A stretch of 25,659 bases of DNA. It comes from G963666945 sp963666945 (GTDB lineage Bacteria > Bacteroidota > Bacteroidia > Bacteroidales > Marinifilaceae). Shown here piece after piece: positions 8,261 to 16,900 of the stretch (positions are counted from its first letter, which is position 1; the number at the start of each line of letters is the position of its first letter). The notes below the pieces were generated by a model that was not told the origin of the DNA, ran no database searches, and was given only the letters and a program-made list of their open reading frames with translations. Position numbers and translations under genes: made by a program. Location: assembly GCA_963666945.2 (NCBI GenBank), contig CAXXRT010000052.1:1-25659 (forward strand). The letters run 5' to 3'.

Positions 8261-10391
8261 ACATCAACAACATCCTCTGCAAAGTATGGGTTTCAATTCC
8301 TTTTTCGTCGCAATATTTGGTAACTATATGGATAATTGCTGTGCCGTAGTCTTTTATTTTTTTTGCTCCTATTCCGTTTACTTCTTTAAGTTCATCAAGA
8401 CTGCTTGGTAGGTCTGTGCATATTGCTAGTAAAACTTTCTGCGATGCTATGCGGTAGGGTGCTATGTTTTCCTGGTGAGCGGTTTCTTTGCGCCAGCTGG
8501 ATAGTCTTCGGAATAGCTCCGGGTGATCGGCCATCTTGTCGATATTCGAAGGCTGTGCATCTGATTTGCTCACGCTGTTTTGTATTACTGCATTGGCTCT
8601 TACCCTAAGGTGTTCACGTGTGTCGAATCCTTTGGTGCCTGCATCAAGACAATTGCTTTTGATGTTCAGACTTTCGTTAAGCTTTTGCAGAGTTTCTTTT
8701 ATTGCCTTTTTTACTGTTTTATTGTCACTCGAAAAACTAGCTTCCTTGAGTGGCTTGCAAATTTCTTCCTGTGTCTTGCCAAAGAAATACTGACAGGCTT
8801 TTATAATTCTCTCCTGAAGTTTGGTGTTGAATTCTAATGTTTCTTCAAGATCAATGAGCTGTTTTACCTGTATCTGAAATTTTTGGGATACAGCTATGAG
8901 TTCTGGGATTATATTTTGCTGAATACGGTTCATGGTTTCAAGAAGATCTCCCTGGATATTTCTGTCGTTCTCCTGAAGTTCCCTTATACAGCGGTTTATA
9001 TAGTGTTGTATTCCCTTATAGTTAAATAGTTCTGTGATAAGGAATAACTGGTAGGCCTGTTCCGATTCCTTTAAAGAATTGTGATCGGGCTGGTTGTCCT
9101 TAACTCTCTCGTTGAACGACGATACACTCTGGTCGCATATTATTGCACTGGATGATATCTTGCTGCTAAGTACTAGTCCTTCCAGCGTTTTGCAACGACT
9201 CAGGGCAACGTATGTCTGTCCATGTGCAAAGGCGGCATGAGCATCTATTATTGCTTTCTCGAAAGTGAGTCCCTGGCTTTTGTGTATGGTTATTGCCCAT
9301 GCCAGTCGCAGAGGGTACTGTGTAAATGTTCCTATTACTTCTTCCTCTATCTCGTTGCTCTCTTTGTTTATTGTGTATTTGTAGTTGTGCCATTCTTCTT
9401 TTTCCACAAAGATGGGGTTTTTGTCATCTTTACACTCTACCCTTACATATTCGCTGGTTATTGCGATAATGGTTCCTATCTTTCCGTTGAAAAATCTTTT
9501 TTCAGGTTTGCTGTCGTTCTTGACAAACATAACCTGGGCTCCTTCCTTTAGGTAAAGATCGTAATCGGTGGGATAGGAGTATTCGGGGAATGTTCCTGTG
9601 ACATTTGCACGATAGTGTTTCTTTTTTCCCTTTATGTTTTCCAGTTCTTCATCGTTTACACGGTCGGCACTGGCATTGTGAGTAGTAAGTGTTATATATC
9701 CATCTTCTTTCTTAGGACTGAAATTTGGAATATAACGTTTGTGTAATTCATCTAATCCCTGCTTTGTCAGTCTGTTGTCCCTTATCTGGTTTAGTATATT
9801 TATAAATCGCTGGTCGTTCTGACGGTAGATATGCTTAAGCTCCAGACTAATGGGATCCGAGGCCTGAAGGGCCTTGCTGCTGAAAAAGAACATGGTGTCG
9901 TAGTATGGCGACAGTATTTGTCTTTCATCATTCTTAACAACTGGGGCCAGCTGTTGAAGATCGCCTATCATTAATAGCTGAACACCACCAAATGGGAGCT
10001 CCCTGTTGCGGAATCTTCTTAATACTTCGTCTATTCCGTCGAGAAGATCGGCACGTACCATACTTATTTCGTCAATGACCAACAGGTCCAAAGATTTAAT
10101 GATGTTTATCTTGGTCTTATTGTATTTCTGGGCAGCCATTTTATTACCCGATAGTCTTTCCGTGAGAATTGGCCCAAAAGGTAGTTGAAAGAATGAGTGA
10201 ATGGTGACTCCCCCCGCATTGATGGCTGCCACACCCGTAGGGGCAACAACAACCATTCTCTTGTGCGTGTTTGCCTTTAGCTTATGTAAAAAGGTGGTTT
10301 TTCCCGTCCCCGCTTTTCCTGTAAGGAAAATATTGCGGTTGGTGTATTTCACAAACTTATCGGCTAGCTCTAATTCAGGATTGTCTGTCAT
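8259..10391 (-). CDS. Pif1/RecD-like superfamily 1 DNA helicase with C-terminal HRDC domain
   Basis: The product is a 710-residue ATP-dependent helicase of the Pif1/RecD-like group (SF1B), probably acting in DNA repair or replication-fork maintenance. Motifs appear in order: Walker A GKAGTGKTT (25-33), APTGVAAINAGGVTIHSFF (motif Ia region), Walker B VIDEISM, GDLQQLAPV (motif III), LKHIYRQ (motif IV), the late AWAITIHKSQGLTFEKAI (motif V) and YVALSRCK (motif VI). A helical middle section leads to a C-terminal HRDC-type domain (about 625-700), with LSSWRKETAHQENIAPYRIAS and the helix-hairpin-like LKEVNGIGAKKIKDYG. The ATG is at 10389-10391. By eye its base composition is noticeably richer in G and C than the lipoprotein genes around it, which fits a conserved housekeeping gene. 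It is the only DNA-metabolism gene in the window and is not linked functionally to its neighbours. Confidence 0.93.
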   Translation of the reverse strand: MTDNPELELADKFVKYTNRNIFLTGKAGTGKTTFLHKLKANTHKRMVVVAPTGVAAINAGGVTIHSFFQLPFGPILTERLSGNKMAAQKYNKTKINIIKSLDLLVIDEISMVRADLLDGIDEVLRRFRNRELPFGGVQLLMIGDLQQLAPVVKNDERQILSPYYDTMFFFSSKALQASDPISLELKHIYRQNDQRFINILNQIRDNRLTKQGLDELHKRYIPNFSPKKEDGYITLTTHNASADRVNDEELENIKGKKKHYRANVTGTFPEYSYPTDYDLYLKEGAQVMFVKNDSKPEKRFFNGKIGTIIAITSEYVRVECKDDKNPIFVEKEEWHNYKYTINKESNEIEEEVIGTFTQYPLRLAWAITIHKSQGLTFEKAIIDAHAAFAHGQTYVALSRCKTLEGLVLSSKISSSAIICDQSVSSFNERVKDNQPDHNSLKESEQAYQLFLITELFNYKGIQHYINRCIRELQENDRNIQGDLLETMNRIQQNIIPELIAVSQKFQIQVKQLIDLEETLEFNTKLQERIIKACQYFFGKTQEEICKPLKEASFSSDNKTVKKAIKETLQKLNESLNIKSNCLDAGTKGFDTREHLRVRANAVIQNSVSKSDAQPSNIDKMADHPELFRRLSSWRKETAHQENIAPYRIASQKVLLAICTDLPSSLDELKEVNGIGAKKIKDYGTAIIHIVTKYCDEKGIETHTLQRMLLM

Positions 10392-10484
10392 TTCAACTGA
10401 TTATTTCTGTTTTATGGTGTAAAAGTACAAAATTAATGTGAGTATAAGTTTGGAGTTTGTGGGATTTTAGTAATGGTTAAAATC

Positions 10485-10531
10485 AAAACCTCTCTCACTT
10501 GGGGGTATAGTTCTTTAGTGAGAGAGGTTTT
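10485..10531 (-). terminator. Terminator of the PHP phosphoesterase gene
   Basis: AAAACCTCTCTCACT (10485-10499) is perfectly complementary to AGTGAGAGAGGTTTT (10517-10531), giving a 15-base-pair stem with a 17-base loop. Read on the minus strand it lies 22 bases after the PHP gene stop and is followed by TTTTGATTTT, as expected of an intrinsic terminator. It separates that gene from the helicase, about 95 bases before the helicase start codon. Confidence 0.85.
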
Positions 10532-10553
10532 TAGGCTATATATAATTTTGCGT

Positions 10554-11681
10554 TTACTTCATTTCAGGAACATGTATATCTACCGTAAGATTTTTATCCG
10601 ATCTTATATGACAGTTAGTGACCTCGTATTTAAGTTTAGCTCCTTTTACATTTTTGCATTTTGCAAAGACTTCGCTGTTTGGTAGTAAGTCTATATTTCT
10701 TGGTCCATTAAACCCGGAGTCAACTAATTTAAGTCTAAAAGTAAGGTCGGTGTTATTAATTATCTGGAAATAAATTGTTCCTTTTTGTACTTTACAAGGT
10801 ATTATCTGTATTGACTTATAAAAAAGTTCAGATAGATATTTCTCATCACCTGCCATTTGTTCTGCAAATACAGCTACTGTTCTATGTGCAAACATTGCCT
10901 CTTTTAGGGCCTCAAGACTACGGTTCTTTGTAAAGACTAATGTCATTGGTCGTAAATGACTGTTGTATTCGTAGCTGTGGGATGCTACGTAATGCAAATC
11001 GGTATTGGCAAATATCGATAGTTTTTTATCGGCACACCAATCTATTACGACAGGGTACCATTCATTGTAATTAAATACCTCTACCCCATGAAGCCATCCT
11101 TTTTGATAAGCTTTCTCATGAAATTCTCTCCATTGTGTAGAGTCCTGATGGAAAGCCCATCCAGGATGATTCCATACTACAAAAGCTCCTTGTTCATTTG
11201 CATCTTTTACCGCTTTCATTGCATCTTCCTGGGCCAATACGTTAACGTCTTTCATAAATAGGGCATTTATATGCCCGGGAGGCATTTTCTGGGTCAACTC
11301 ACCCCCTTTTACAAGCAGTATATTTAATTTATCTGCTGTAGATTCTGCTACTTCATACGGACTATTCTGATCTCCTGTTGTGTACTTTTTGCGTCTTTTA
11401 TTTATTCTTGATGCAGGTTTTACATGATCGGTAATAGCAATTGCATCAAGTCCTTCACTCCATGCTTCCTGAACCCTGAGGGTTGGCCATACTATGCCGT
11501 CAGAAAACACTGTATGCATATGAAAATCTCCTTTTAAGGTAATGTACCCATCAATATTTGGGATTTTTATGTGTTTTCTGTTGATTTTTCTAATTATCTG
11601 GTTTTCTTTTATCCTGTTTGGAACCTGACCCATTGAAGATAGTGTAAACAGGCTTAAAAAGACAATAGTAAGTATTCTCAT
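10554..11681 (-). CDS. Secreted PHP-domain metal-dependent phosphoesterase (Sb-PDE-like)
   Basis: The product is 375 residues with a short signal peptide (MRILTIVFLSLFTLSSMGQ), so it is probably periplasmic. The PHP (polymerase and histidinol phosphatase) metal-binding motifs are all present: GDFHMHTVFSDG (motif I, about 52-63), AIAITDH (motif II), VKGGELTQ, VVWNHPGW and IFANTDLHY. These residues normally bind two or three metal ions for phosphoester hydrolysis. The overall layout, including a beta-rich C-terminal extension after about residue 280, resembles proteins annotated as Sb-PDE family phosphodiesterases. The physiological substrate is unknown. The start codon is at 11679-11681. The gene faces away from the ECF sigma gene across a 300-base divergent region and has its own terminator. 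Confidence 0.88.
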   Translation of the reverse strand: MRILTIVFLSLFTLSSMGQVPNRIKENQIIRKINRKHIKIPNIDGYITLKGDFHMHTVFSDGIVWPTLRVQEAWSEGLDAIAITDHVKPASRINKRRKKYTTGDQNSPYEVAESTADKLNILLVKGGELTQKMPPGHINALFMKDVNVLAQEDAMKAVKDANEQGAFVVWNHPGWAFHQDSTQWREFHEKAYQKGWLHGVEVFNYNEWYPVVIDWCADKKLSIFANTDLHYVASHSYEYNSHLRPMTLVFTKNRSLEALKEAMFAHRTVAVFAEQMAGDEKYLSELFYKSIQIIPCKVQKGTIYFQIINNTDLTFRLKLVDSGFNGPRNIDLLPNSEVFAKCKNVKGAKLKYEVTNCHIRSDKNLTVDIHVPEMK

Positions 11682-11796
11682 ATCATTATTTTTATCGTTT
11701 CAGTATGCAGAAGAATATTCCACTGTTAATGAAACCGGATTAAACAACTATTTATCTGGTTTAAAATTGATATGAAGGGGGATTGCAAAGATATTG

Positions 11797-11822
11797 AATT
11801 CCATTAAAAAACAAATGGAATT
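11797..11822. repeat. Inverted repeat in the divergent promoter region
   Basis: AATTCCATT (11797-11805) and AATGGAATT (11814-11822) are perfect inverted copies separated by AAAAAACA. The repeat lies about midway between the two divergent start codons. It could be an operator or a small hairpin; no regulator can be named from the sequence. Confidence 0.5.
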
Positions 11823-11980
11823 GTTAGTTTTCTAAAATTAAAATATAGTTACGAATAAATATGTTTGTTATGTTTTAAGTATTTTAGTTTATACAAAGAA
11901 TTCAATGTATAATATTCCATGAAACATTTATTTAACTGAACGTTATCTTTTTAAAAATAATTTTGTATTGAATAATATTA

Positions 11981-11988
11981 TATCTTTG
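11981..11988 (+). promoter_or_regulatory. Bacteroidota-type -7 promoter element before the ECF sigma gene
   Basis: TATCTTTG fits the Bacteroidota housekeeping -7 consensus TAnnTTTG. It lies 19 bases before the ATG at 12008 and almost overlaps the alternative ATG at 11990, which argues for the later start. The nearest upstream TTTG (11962-11965) is only 15 bases away, shorter than the usual 19-21, so the -33 element is uncertain. Confidence 0.5.
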
Positions 11989-12007
11989 AATGGTCAAATA
12001 TTGCAGA

Positions 12008-12577
12008 ATGGAAACAAAAACCAAAGATTTTATTAAGGGCATCAATAATAAGAATTCTACTGTGTGGCGTAAGTTTTATAAAGATTATTTTAACCCATTA
12101 TGTCACCATGCTTTTAAAATTCTTAAGGATGAACATATCGCATCAGATATTGTTCAGGAAACTCTTATAAAGCTTTGGGAAAGCAATACCAGATTCGATA
12201 ATATTAAGGCTCTTACAGTATATGTTTATAGAGCAGTAAACAATTCTTCTCTTAATTATATTAGGAATAAAAAAACCGAAGATATACGCCTTGAGCAATG
12301 GGCTTTTGTTAATGGAGATATCTCAAATGAAGCTTTTTCGAGCATTGTAACAGAGGAGGTTGTCAGAAAACTCAGGTCTTTAATTATGACTTTACCCGTG
12401 GATAGGAGAGAGGTGCTTTTTATGAGTATGAGTGGCATGAAGAGAGAGGAGATTGCCGAAGAATTAGGAGTGACTGTTTATGCGGTAAAGCAACATAAAT
12501 ACAGGGCTTACAAATATATTAAAGAGAAGATGGATTCTGATTTTTTTACAATTCTGATTTTTTTTCTTAGTATCTGA
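12008..12577 (+). CDS. ECF RNA polymerase sigma factor, FecI-like
   Basis: The product is a 189-residue sigma-70 family factor of the extracytoplasmic-function type, with region 2 and region 4 only. Region 2 shows in FKILKDEHIASDIVQETLIKLW, with the conserved D-I-V-Q-E core-binding helix. Region 4 appears as LIMTLPVDRREVLFMSMSGM followed by the helix-turn-helix KREEIAEELGVTVYAVKQHKYRAYKYI. The C-terminus ends in an unusual hydrophobic tail, FFTILIFFLSI. I prefer the ATG at 12008 to that at 11990 because the likely -7 element ends at 11988. The gene is 111 bases before fecR, and by family precedent that FecR controls it. It would direct RNA polymerase to the susC operon downstream. Confidence 0.92.
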   Translation: METKTKDFIKGINNKNSTVWRKFYKDYFNPLCHHAFKILKDEHIASDIVQETLIKLWESNTRFDNIKALTVYVYRAVNNSSLNYIRNKKTEDIRLEQWAFVNGDISNEAFSSIVTEEVVRKLRSLIMTLPVDRREVLFMSMSGMKREEIAEELGVTVYAVKQHKYRAYKYIKEKMDSDFFTILIFFLSI

Positions 12578-12688
12578 GATATTTTTACAAAAAAAAACAT
12601 TCTCCCCCTGTATACTTTTTCCCCTTTTTGTGTTTGGTAAGTAGAAACATTGAAACAATTCGATGTTTTTAGGTTTAAAATTATTTAT

Positions 12689-13888
12689 ATGAAGGGGAAA
12701 TTGAATAACATATCTGAGTGGTCATCGCTAATAGTGAAGAGGTTTCTTGGTGTGTTGTCGGAAGATCAAGAAAAAGAGTGCGATTCTTTATTGGGGGATA
12801 AAGATTTATTCATAAACGGAAAAGATCTCCAGGACGACAAATATCTTAAAGCCCGACTGGTTGATGATATGGATTTTGGGGAAATAAAGGCCTTTGAGCA
12901 TTTCGATAATATGCTTAAGCGAAATGATAGGTTGAGAATATACAGACTTGCGAAAATTGCTGCTGTATTTATTATACCTATTATGCTTTCAGGGATTGGG
13001 TATTGGGTTATACAAAACAAGAAGACTTCTGTATTATCAGAGGTTGCACATACCATTCTTCCAGGGAAAAATAAAGCATACATAACTCTTGCCGATGGTA
13101 AAGTGATAGATATAGAAAATTCATCAAAGAATTTTTGGAACCAAAAAGGAGCCATTTTATCTGTCGATTCTGGAAAGATTGAATACAAACCGGTTGATAA
13201 CGACTCAACAATTATTAATATTTCCGGAAATTCTCAAGTCGATGAATTGGTTTTTAATACTGTTAATGTTCCAAGAGGTGCGGAATTCTTTCTTTCTCTT
13301 GTCGATGGAACCAAGGTGTGGATTAATTCAGAGTCGCAGCTTAAGTATCCGGTTAATTTTACAAAAGAAACAAGGGAGGTTTATATTTCTGGAGAGGCAT
13401 ATTTTCAGGTTAAAAAAGATGCTTCAAAGCCTTTTATTGTACATACTTCAAAAGGTAAGGTAAAGGTTTTGGGAACAAGTTTTAATGTGCGTGACTATTC
13501 CGATGAAAAGAATGTATTTACAACATTGGTTGAAGGTAGCGTAGACTTGATTTCTACGAAAGGAGATGATCATATGTTATTAAATCCTTCGGAACAGGGA
13601 ATGTTTTCTGCTGAAGGTATAAGTAAAGAAATTGTAGATGTACACCTTTTTACTTCTTGGAAAGACGGTCGTTTTATGTTTCGCAAACAGAGACTTGAAT
13701 ATATTATGAATGTATTAGCCCGATGGTATAATATAGAGGTGTTTTTTCTAAATGATTCACAGAAAGATATTCTTTTCTCCGGTGATATAAAACGCTATGA
13801 GGATTTTGACAAGATTCTGGAGATGCTTGAATTAGCCGGCGATACAAAATTTCAAATAAAGGGAAGAGCAGTAATTGTAAGGGAATAA
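12689..13888 (+). CDS. FecR-family anti-sigma factor, inner-membrane signal relay
   Basis: The product is 399 residues from the ATG at 12689; an in-frame TTG at 12650 exists but gives an unlikely extension. FecR proteins bind a partner ECF sigma factor in the cytoplasm and receive a signal from a TonB-dependent receptor through the periplasmic part. The cytoplasmic N-terminal part (about 1-85) is followed by one membrane segment (IAAVFIIPIMLSGIGYWVI). Next come the FecR beta domain (VNVPRGAEFFLSLVDGTKVW, ISGEAYFQVKKDASKPFIV, VKVLGTSFNVRDY, LVEGSV) and a DUF4974-like C-terminal domain (WKDGRFMFRKQRLEYIMNVL ending in IKGRAVIVRE), which is STN-like. It sits between its presumed sigma factor and the SusC with an STN domain, the standard order for this circuit. 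Confidence 0.93.
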   Translation: MKGKLNNISEWSSLIVKRFLGVLSEDQEKECDSLLGDKDLFINGKDLQDDKYLKARLVDDMDFGEIKAFEHFDNMLKRNDRLRIYRLAKIAAVFIIPIMLSGIGYWVIQNKKTSVLSEVAHTILPGKNKAYITLADGKVIDIENSSKNFWNQKGAILSVDSGKIEYKPVDNDSTIINISGNSQVDELVFNTVNVPRGAEFFLSLVDGTKVWINSESQLKYPVNFTKETREVYISGEAYFQVKKDASKPFIVHTSKGKVKVLGTSFNVRDYSDEKNVFTTLVEGSVDLISTKGDDHMLLNPSEQGMFSAEGISKEIVDVHLFTSWKDGRFMFRKQRLEYIMNVLARWYNIEVFFLNDSQKDILFSGDIKRYEDFDKILEMLELAGDTKFQIKGRAVIVRE

Positions 13889-13913
13889 ATTAGAGTGAAG
13901 TAATAAATAAAAA

Positions 13914-13964
13914 GAAAGACAGAATACTGGTACTATCCTGTCTTTCGACTCTGCTGGTGCAGAG
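13914..13964 (+). promoter_or_regulatory. Tandem hairpins in the fecR-susC spacer
   Basis: GAAAGACAG (13914-13922) pairs with CTGTCTTTC (13938-13946), and the stem extends inward as AATA/TATC with one mismatch. Three bases later CTCTGC (13949-13954) pairs with GCAGAG (13959-13964) around a TGGT loop. Neither stem is followed by a T-run. They lie 25 bases after the fecR stop and end 29 bases before the susC ATG. They may separate the regulator mRNA from the highly expressed susC mRNA or act in the 5' leader. Confidence 0.55.
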
Positions 13965-13993
13965 AATAGGTTAAATTTAATTGTTACAAAGTT

Positions 13994-16900
13994 ATGAAAA
14001 AAAACTTAATGTGCAGTCTTCTCAGGAGGAGGTTGTTTAAATGTTTGTTGTTTATGAAATTAATGGCAATTTTTTCATTAGTGCTTTGCCTGCATGTTTC
14101 GGCAAAGTCATACAGTCAGAGTGAACGTGTTTCTCTGAGCATGAAAAATGCTTCTTTGGAACAAGTGTTTAAGGCATTAGAGTCATCAACAGATTATACT
14201 TTTTTGTATAGGTATGATTACATAGATGATGTAAAAAAGCAGGATATTAACTATTCTAACGAAAGGGTTAGTGTAATTCTTGATAAATGTCTAAAGGGTT
14301 CTGGATTATCCTATAAGCTATTGGATAAGACAGTGGTGATTATGAACGATAAATCTGAGCCTGTAGAGCAAATTAAGAAGGAGTCTGTAAAAGGTATTGT
14401 TGTTGATGAGAAGGGAAATCCTCTTCCAGGCGTTTCTATTGTTATCAAGGGGACCAGTGTGGGTGTATCTTCAGGTATGGATGGAACTTTTGAAGTAAAA
14501 GCTGAAAAAGGTGATATAATCGTAGTTTCTTTCGTTGGTATGGAAACTAAGGAGGTGAAAACTGTTTTTAGTAAAAAAATGATAGTTGTTCTTATTGAAG
14601 AGAAGCAAGAACTTGATGAAGTGGTTATCACAGGTTATCAGAGAATTGAAAAGCGAAAACTTACTTCTTCCGTTGTCTCTGTAAAAGGAGATGATGTAAT
14701 TGAACCTGTTGCTACTTCTATAGACCAGATGTTACAGGGAAAAATTGCCGGGGTTTCTGTTTTAAATCAGACTTCAACGCCAGGGGCTGCTCCTAAAATC
14801 CGAATACGTGGAACTTCTTCTATAACAGGAAACAGAGAACCTGTTTGGGTTGTTGATGGCGTAATCCTTCAGGATCCCGTGCCTCTTTCTACCGAGGAAT
14901 TGAATTCCATGGATAAGGTTAACTTAATTGGTAATGCTATATCTTTTCTTAATCCTGAAGATATAGATAGAATTGATGTCTTGAAAGATGCTTCTGCTAC
15001 AGCCATTTATGGTGTAAAAGCTGCTAACGGAGTAATTGTAATTACAACTAAAAAAGGGGTAAAGGGTAAGCCCCGCGTGAGCTATACTACTTCTGTGTCT
15101 TATCTACAGCGTCCAAACTATGATGATATGTACCGTATGAATTCTAAAGATAGGATTGAGGTATCGGAGGAAATGCATAAAATGGGTTATGCATTTACGG
15201 GAATAAATCCTGGAAGGTTAAGTTATGAAGGGGCTTTGATGGATTTATGGGATAAGAATATTACTTATGCAGAATTTAATCAGCAGGTAAAACAGCTTAA
15301 GGAAAACAATACTGATTGGTTTGATTTGCTTTTTAACTCTACTATAAATCAGACACATAATATAACATTATCCGGTGGGGATGAAAATACCAATTACTAT
15401 TTCTCTGCAGGTTATTCTAATAATAAAGGTGTTTCTGAAGGTGTTGATTACACTAAGTATAATGCAATGCTAAAAGTTAACAGTCAGCTAAGAGATAATC
15501 TTAAGCTAGGTATTAATTTAACTGCATCTTCTACTGATAGTGACAGACCTCATTCTTCGTTGGATTTATACCAGTATGCTTACGAAACATCAAGGGCAAT
15601 ACCTGCTTATAATGCGGATGGAAGCTATGCTTTCTATACTAAATCTGCTGCTTTTAATCCTAGTGCTTTTGGTGCGGCAGTGTATCCTCCAATCCAGTTT
15701 AATGTGTTGGATGAATTAGACAGAACAGGTAGCAACACTAAAAACCAGAGTGTTTCTGCAACATTCAATCTTGACTGGATATTGACTAAAAATATATTTT
15801 TTAATTCTGTAGTTAATATCTCTAAAACGAATTCAAGATCAGAGTCCTGGGCAGAGGATAGGAGTTATTATTCACAGGAAAGACGGGGCATTCCTTATGG
15901 AGTAAAAGTTGATCTTATTGAAACTCCTGATTATAATGCAGAAGAAAATGAGCTTCCTTATGGGGGTGTTTTAAGTCTTTCCAATGTTAATAGTCATTCT
16001 TACAGTGTAAGAAATAGCATTACTTTCAAGAAAGATTTTGGCGCACATTATTTAAGTACAAATATTGGTAATGAAGTTAGATCGTCACAGTACCTTGGAA
16101 ACTCTTCAACGCAATATGGTTATTTGCCAGATAGGGGTAAGACTTTTGCTACAGTTGATATAGTTGATTATGTCAAATTTGGAGAAGTATTGGCGAATAA
16201 CAGGCCAAGGATTACTGATACTGAAACAAATGTGCTTTCTTTTTATGGGATATTCACATATTCTTACGATAATAGATATATTTTGAACTTTAACATAAGG
16301 GGAGACGGTTCTAATAAATTTGGAGAAGATAAAGACAACCGATTCCTTCCTGTTTGGTCGGTTTCCGGAAGATGGAATTTGTATAAAGAGTCTTTCATGA
16401 AGAATCTTGATTTTATGGATTCTTTTGCATTAAGAGCTTCTTATGGTGTTCAGGGTAATGTTTCCGATGATCAGGTACCAAACCTCATTCTCACTATGGG
16501 TGGTTATGATTCTTATGCAGATTTTAACCAATCGTATCTTTACAAGGTTCCTAATAATAAGTTGAGATGGGAAAAGACTAATTCATATAACCTAGGAATA
16601 GATTTTTCATTATTTAATAGCAGATTATCTGGTACATTAGAATTATATAATAAAGTTGGTAAGGATCAGATAATTTACAAAGAAATTCCTTCAACAAACG
16701 GTGCAAGAACTGTTTCTATAAACGAGGGAGAGATAACAAATAAAGGTTGGGAGATATTCTTAAGAGGAGATGTTATAAGGACTAAAGATCTTACATGGAG
16801 CTTATCTATCAATACAGGTAAAAACTACAATGAAATTAAGAAGGCCGGAAGTACTGAAACCTTTACTTATGAAGATTATATAAAGGGAACATTACTAACA

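Larger units (their letters stand above)
11682..11989. other. Divergent intergenic region between the PHP and ECF sigma genes
   Basis: About 308 AT-rich bases separate the two divergent genes. They hold a 9-base inverted repeat (11797-11822) and a -7-like element (11981-11988), listed separately. A weaker pair, AAACCGGA near 11730 with TCTGGTTT near 11756, can also be drawn. I see no open reading frame or RNA gene. Confidence 0.6.

Noticed and set aside
8405..8837. Several plus-strand open frames opposite the helicase
   Set aside because: They are shadows of the helicase coding strand; the helicase shows all the expected motifs through this interval.
10473..10685. Plus-strand frame covering the terminator and the end of the PHP gene
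   Set aside because: It overlaps a perfect terminator hairpin and the C-terminal coding sequence of the PHP protein, and has no domain of its own.
12766..13211. Long minus-strand frames inside fecR
   Set aside because: They are antisense shadows of a well-supported FecR protein and have no recognisable product.
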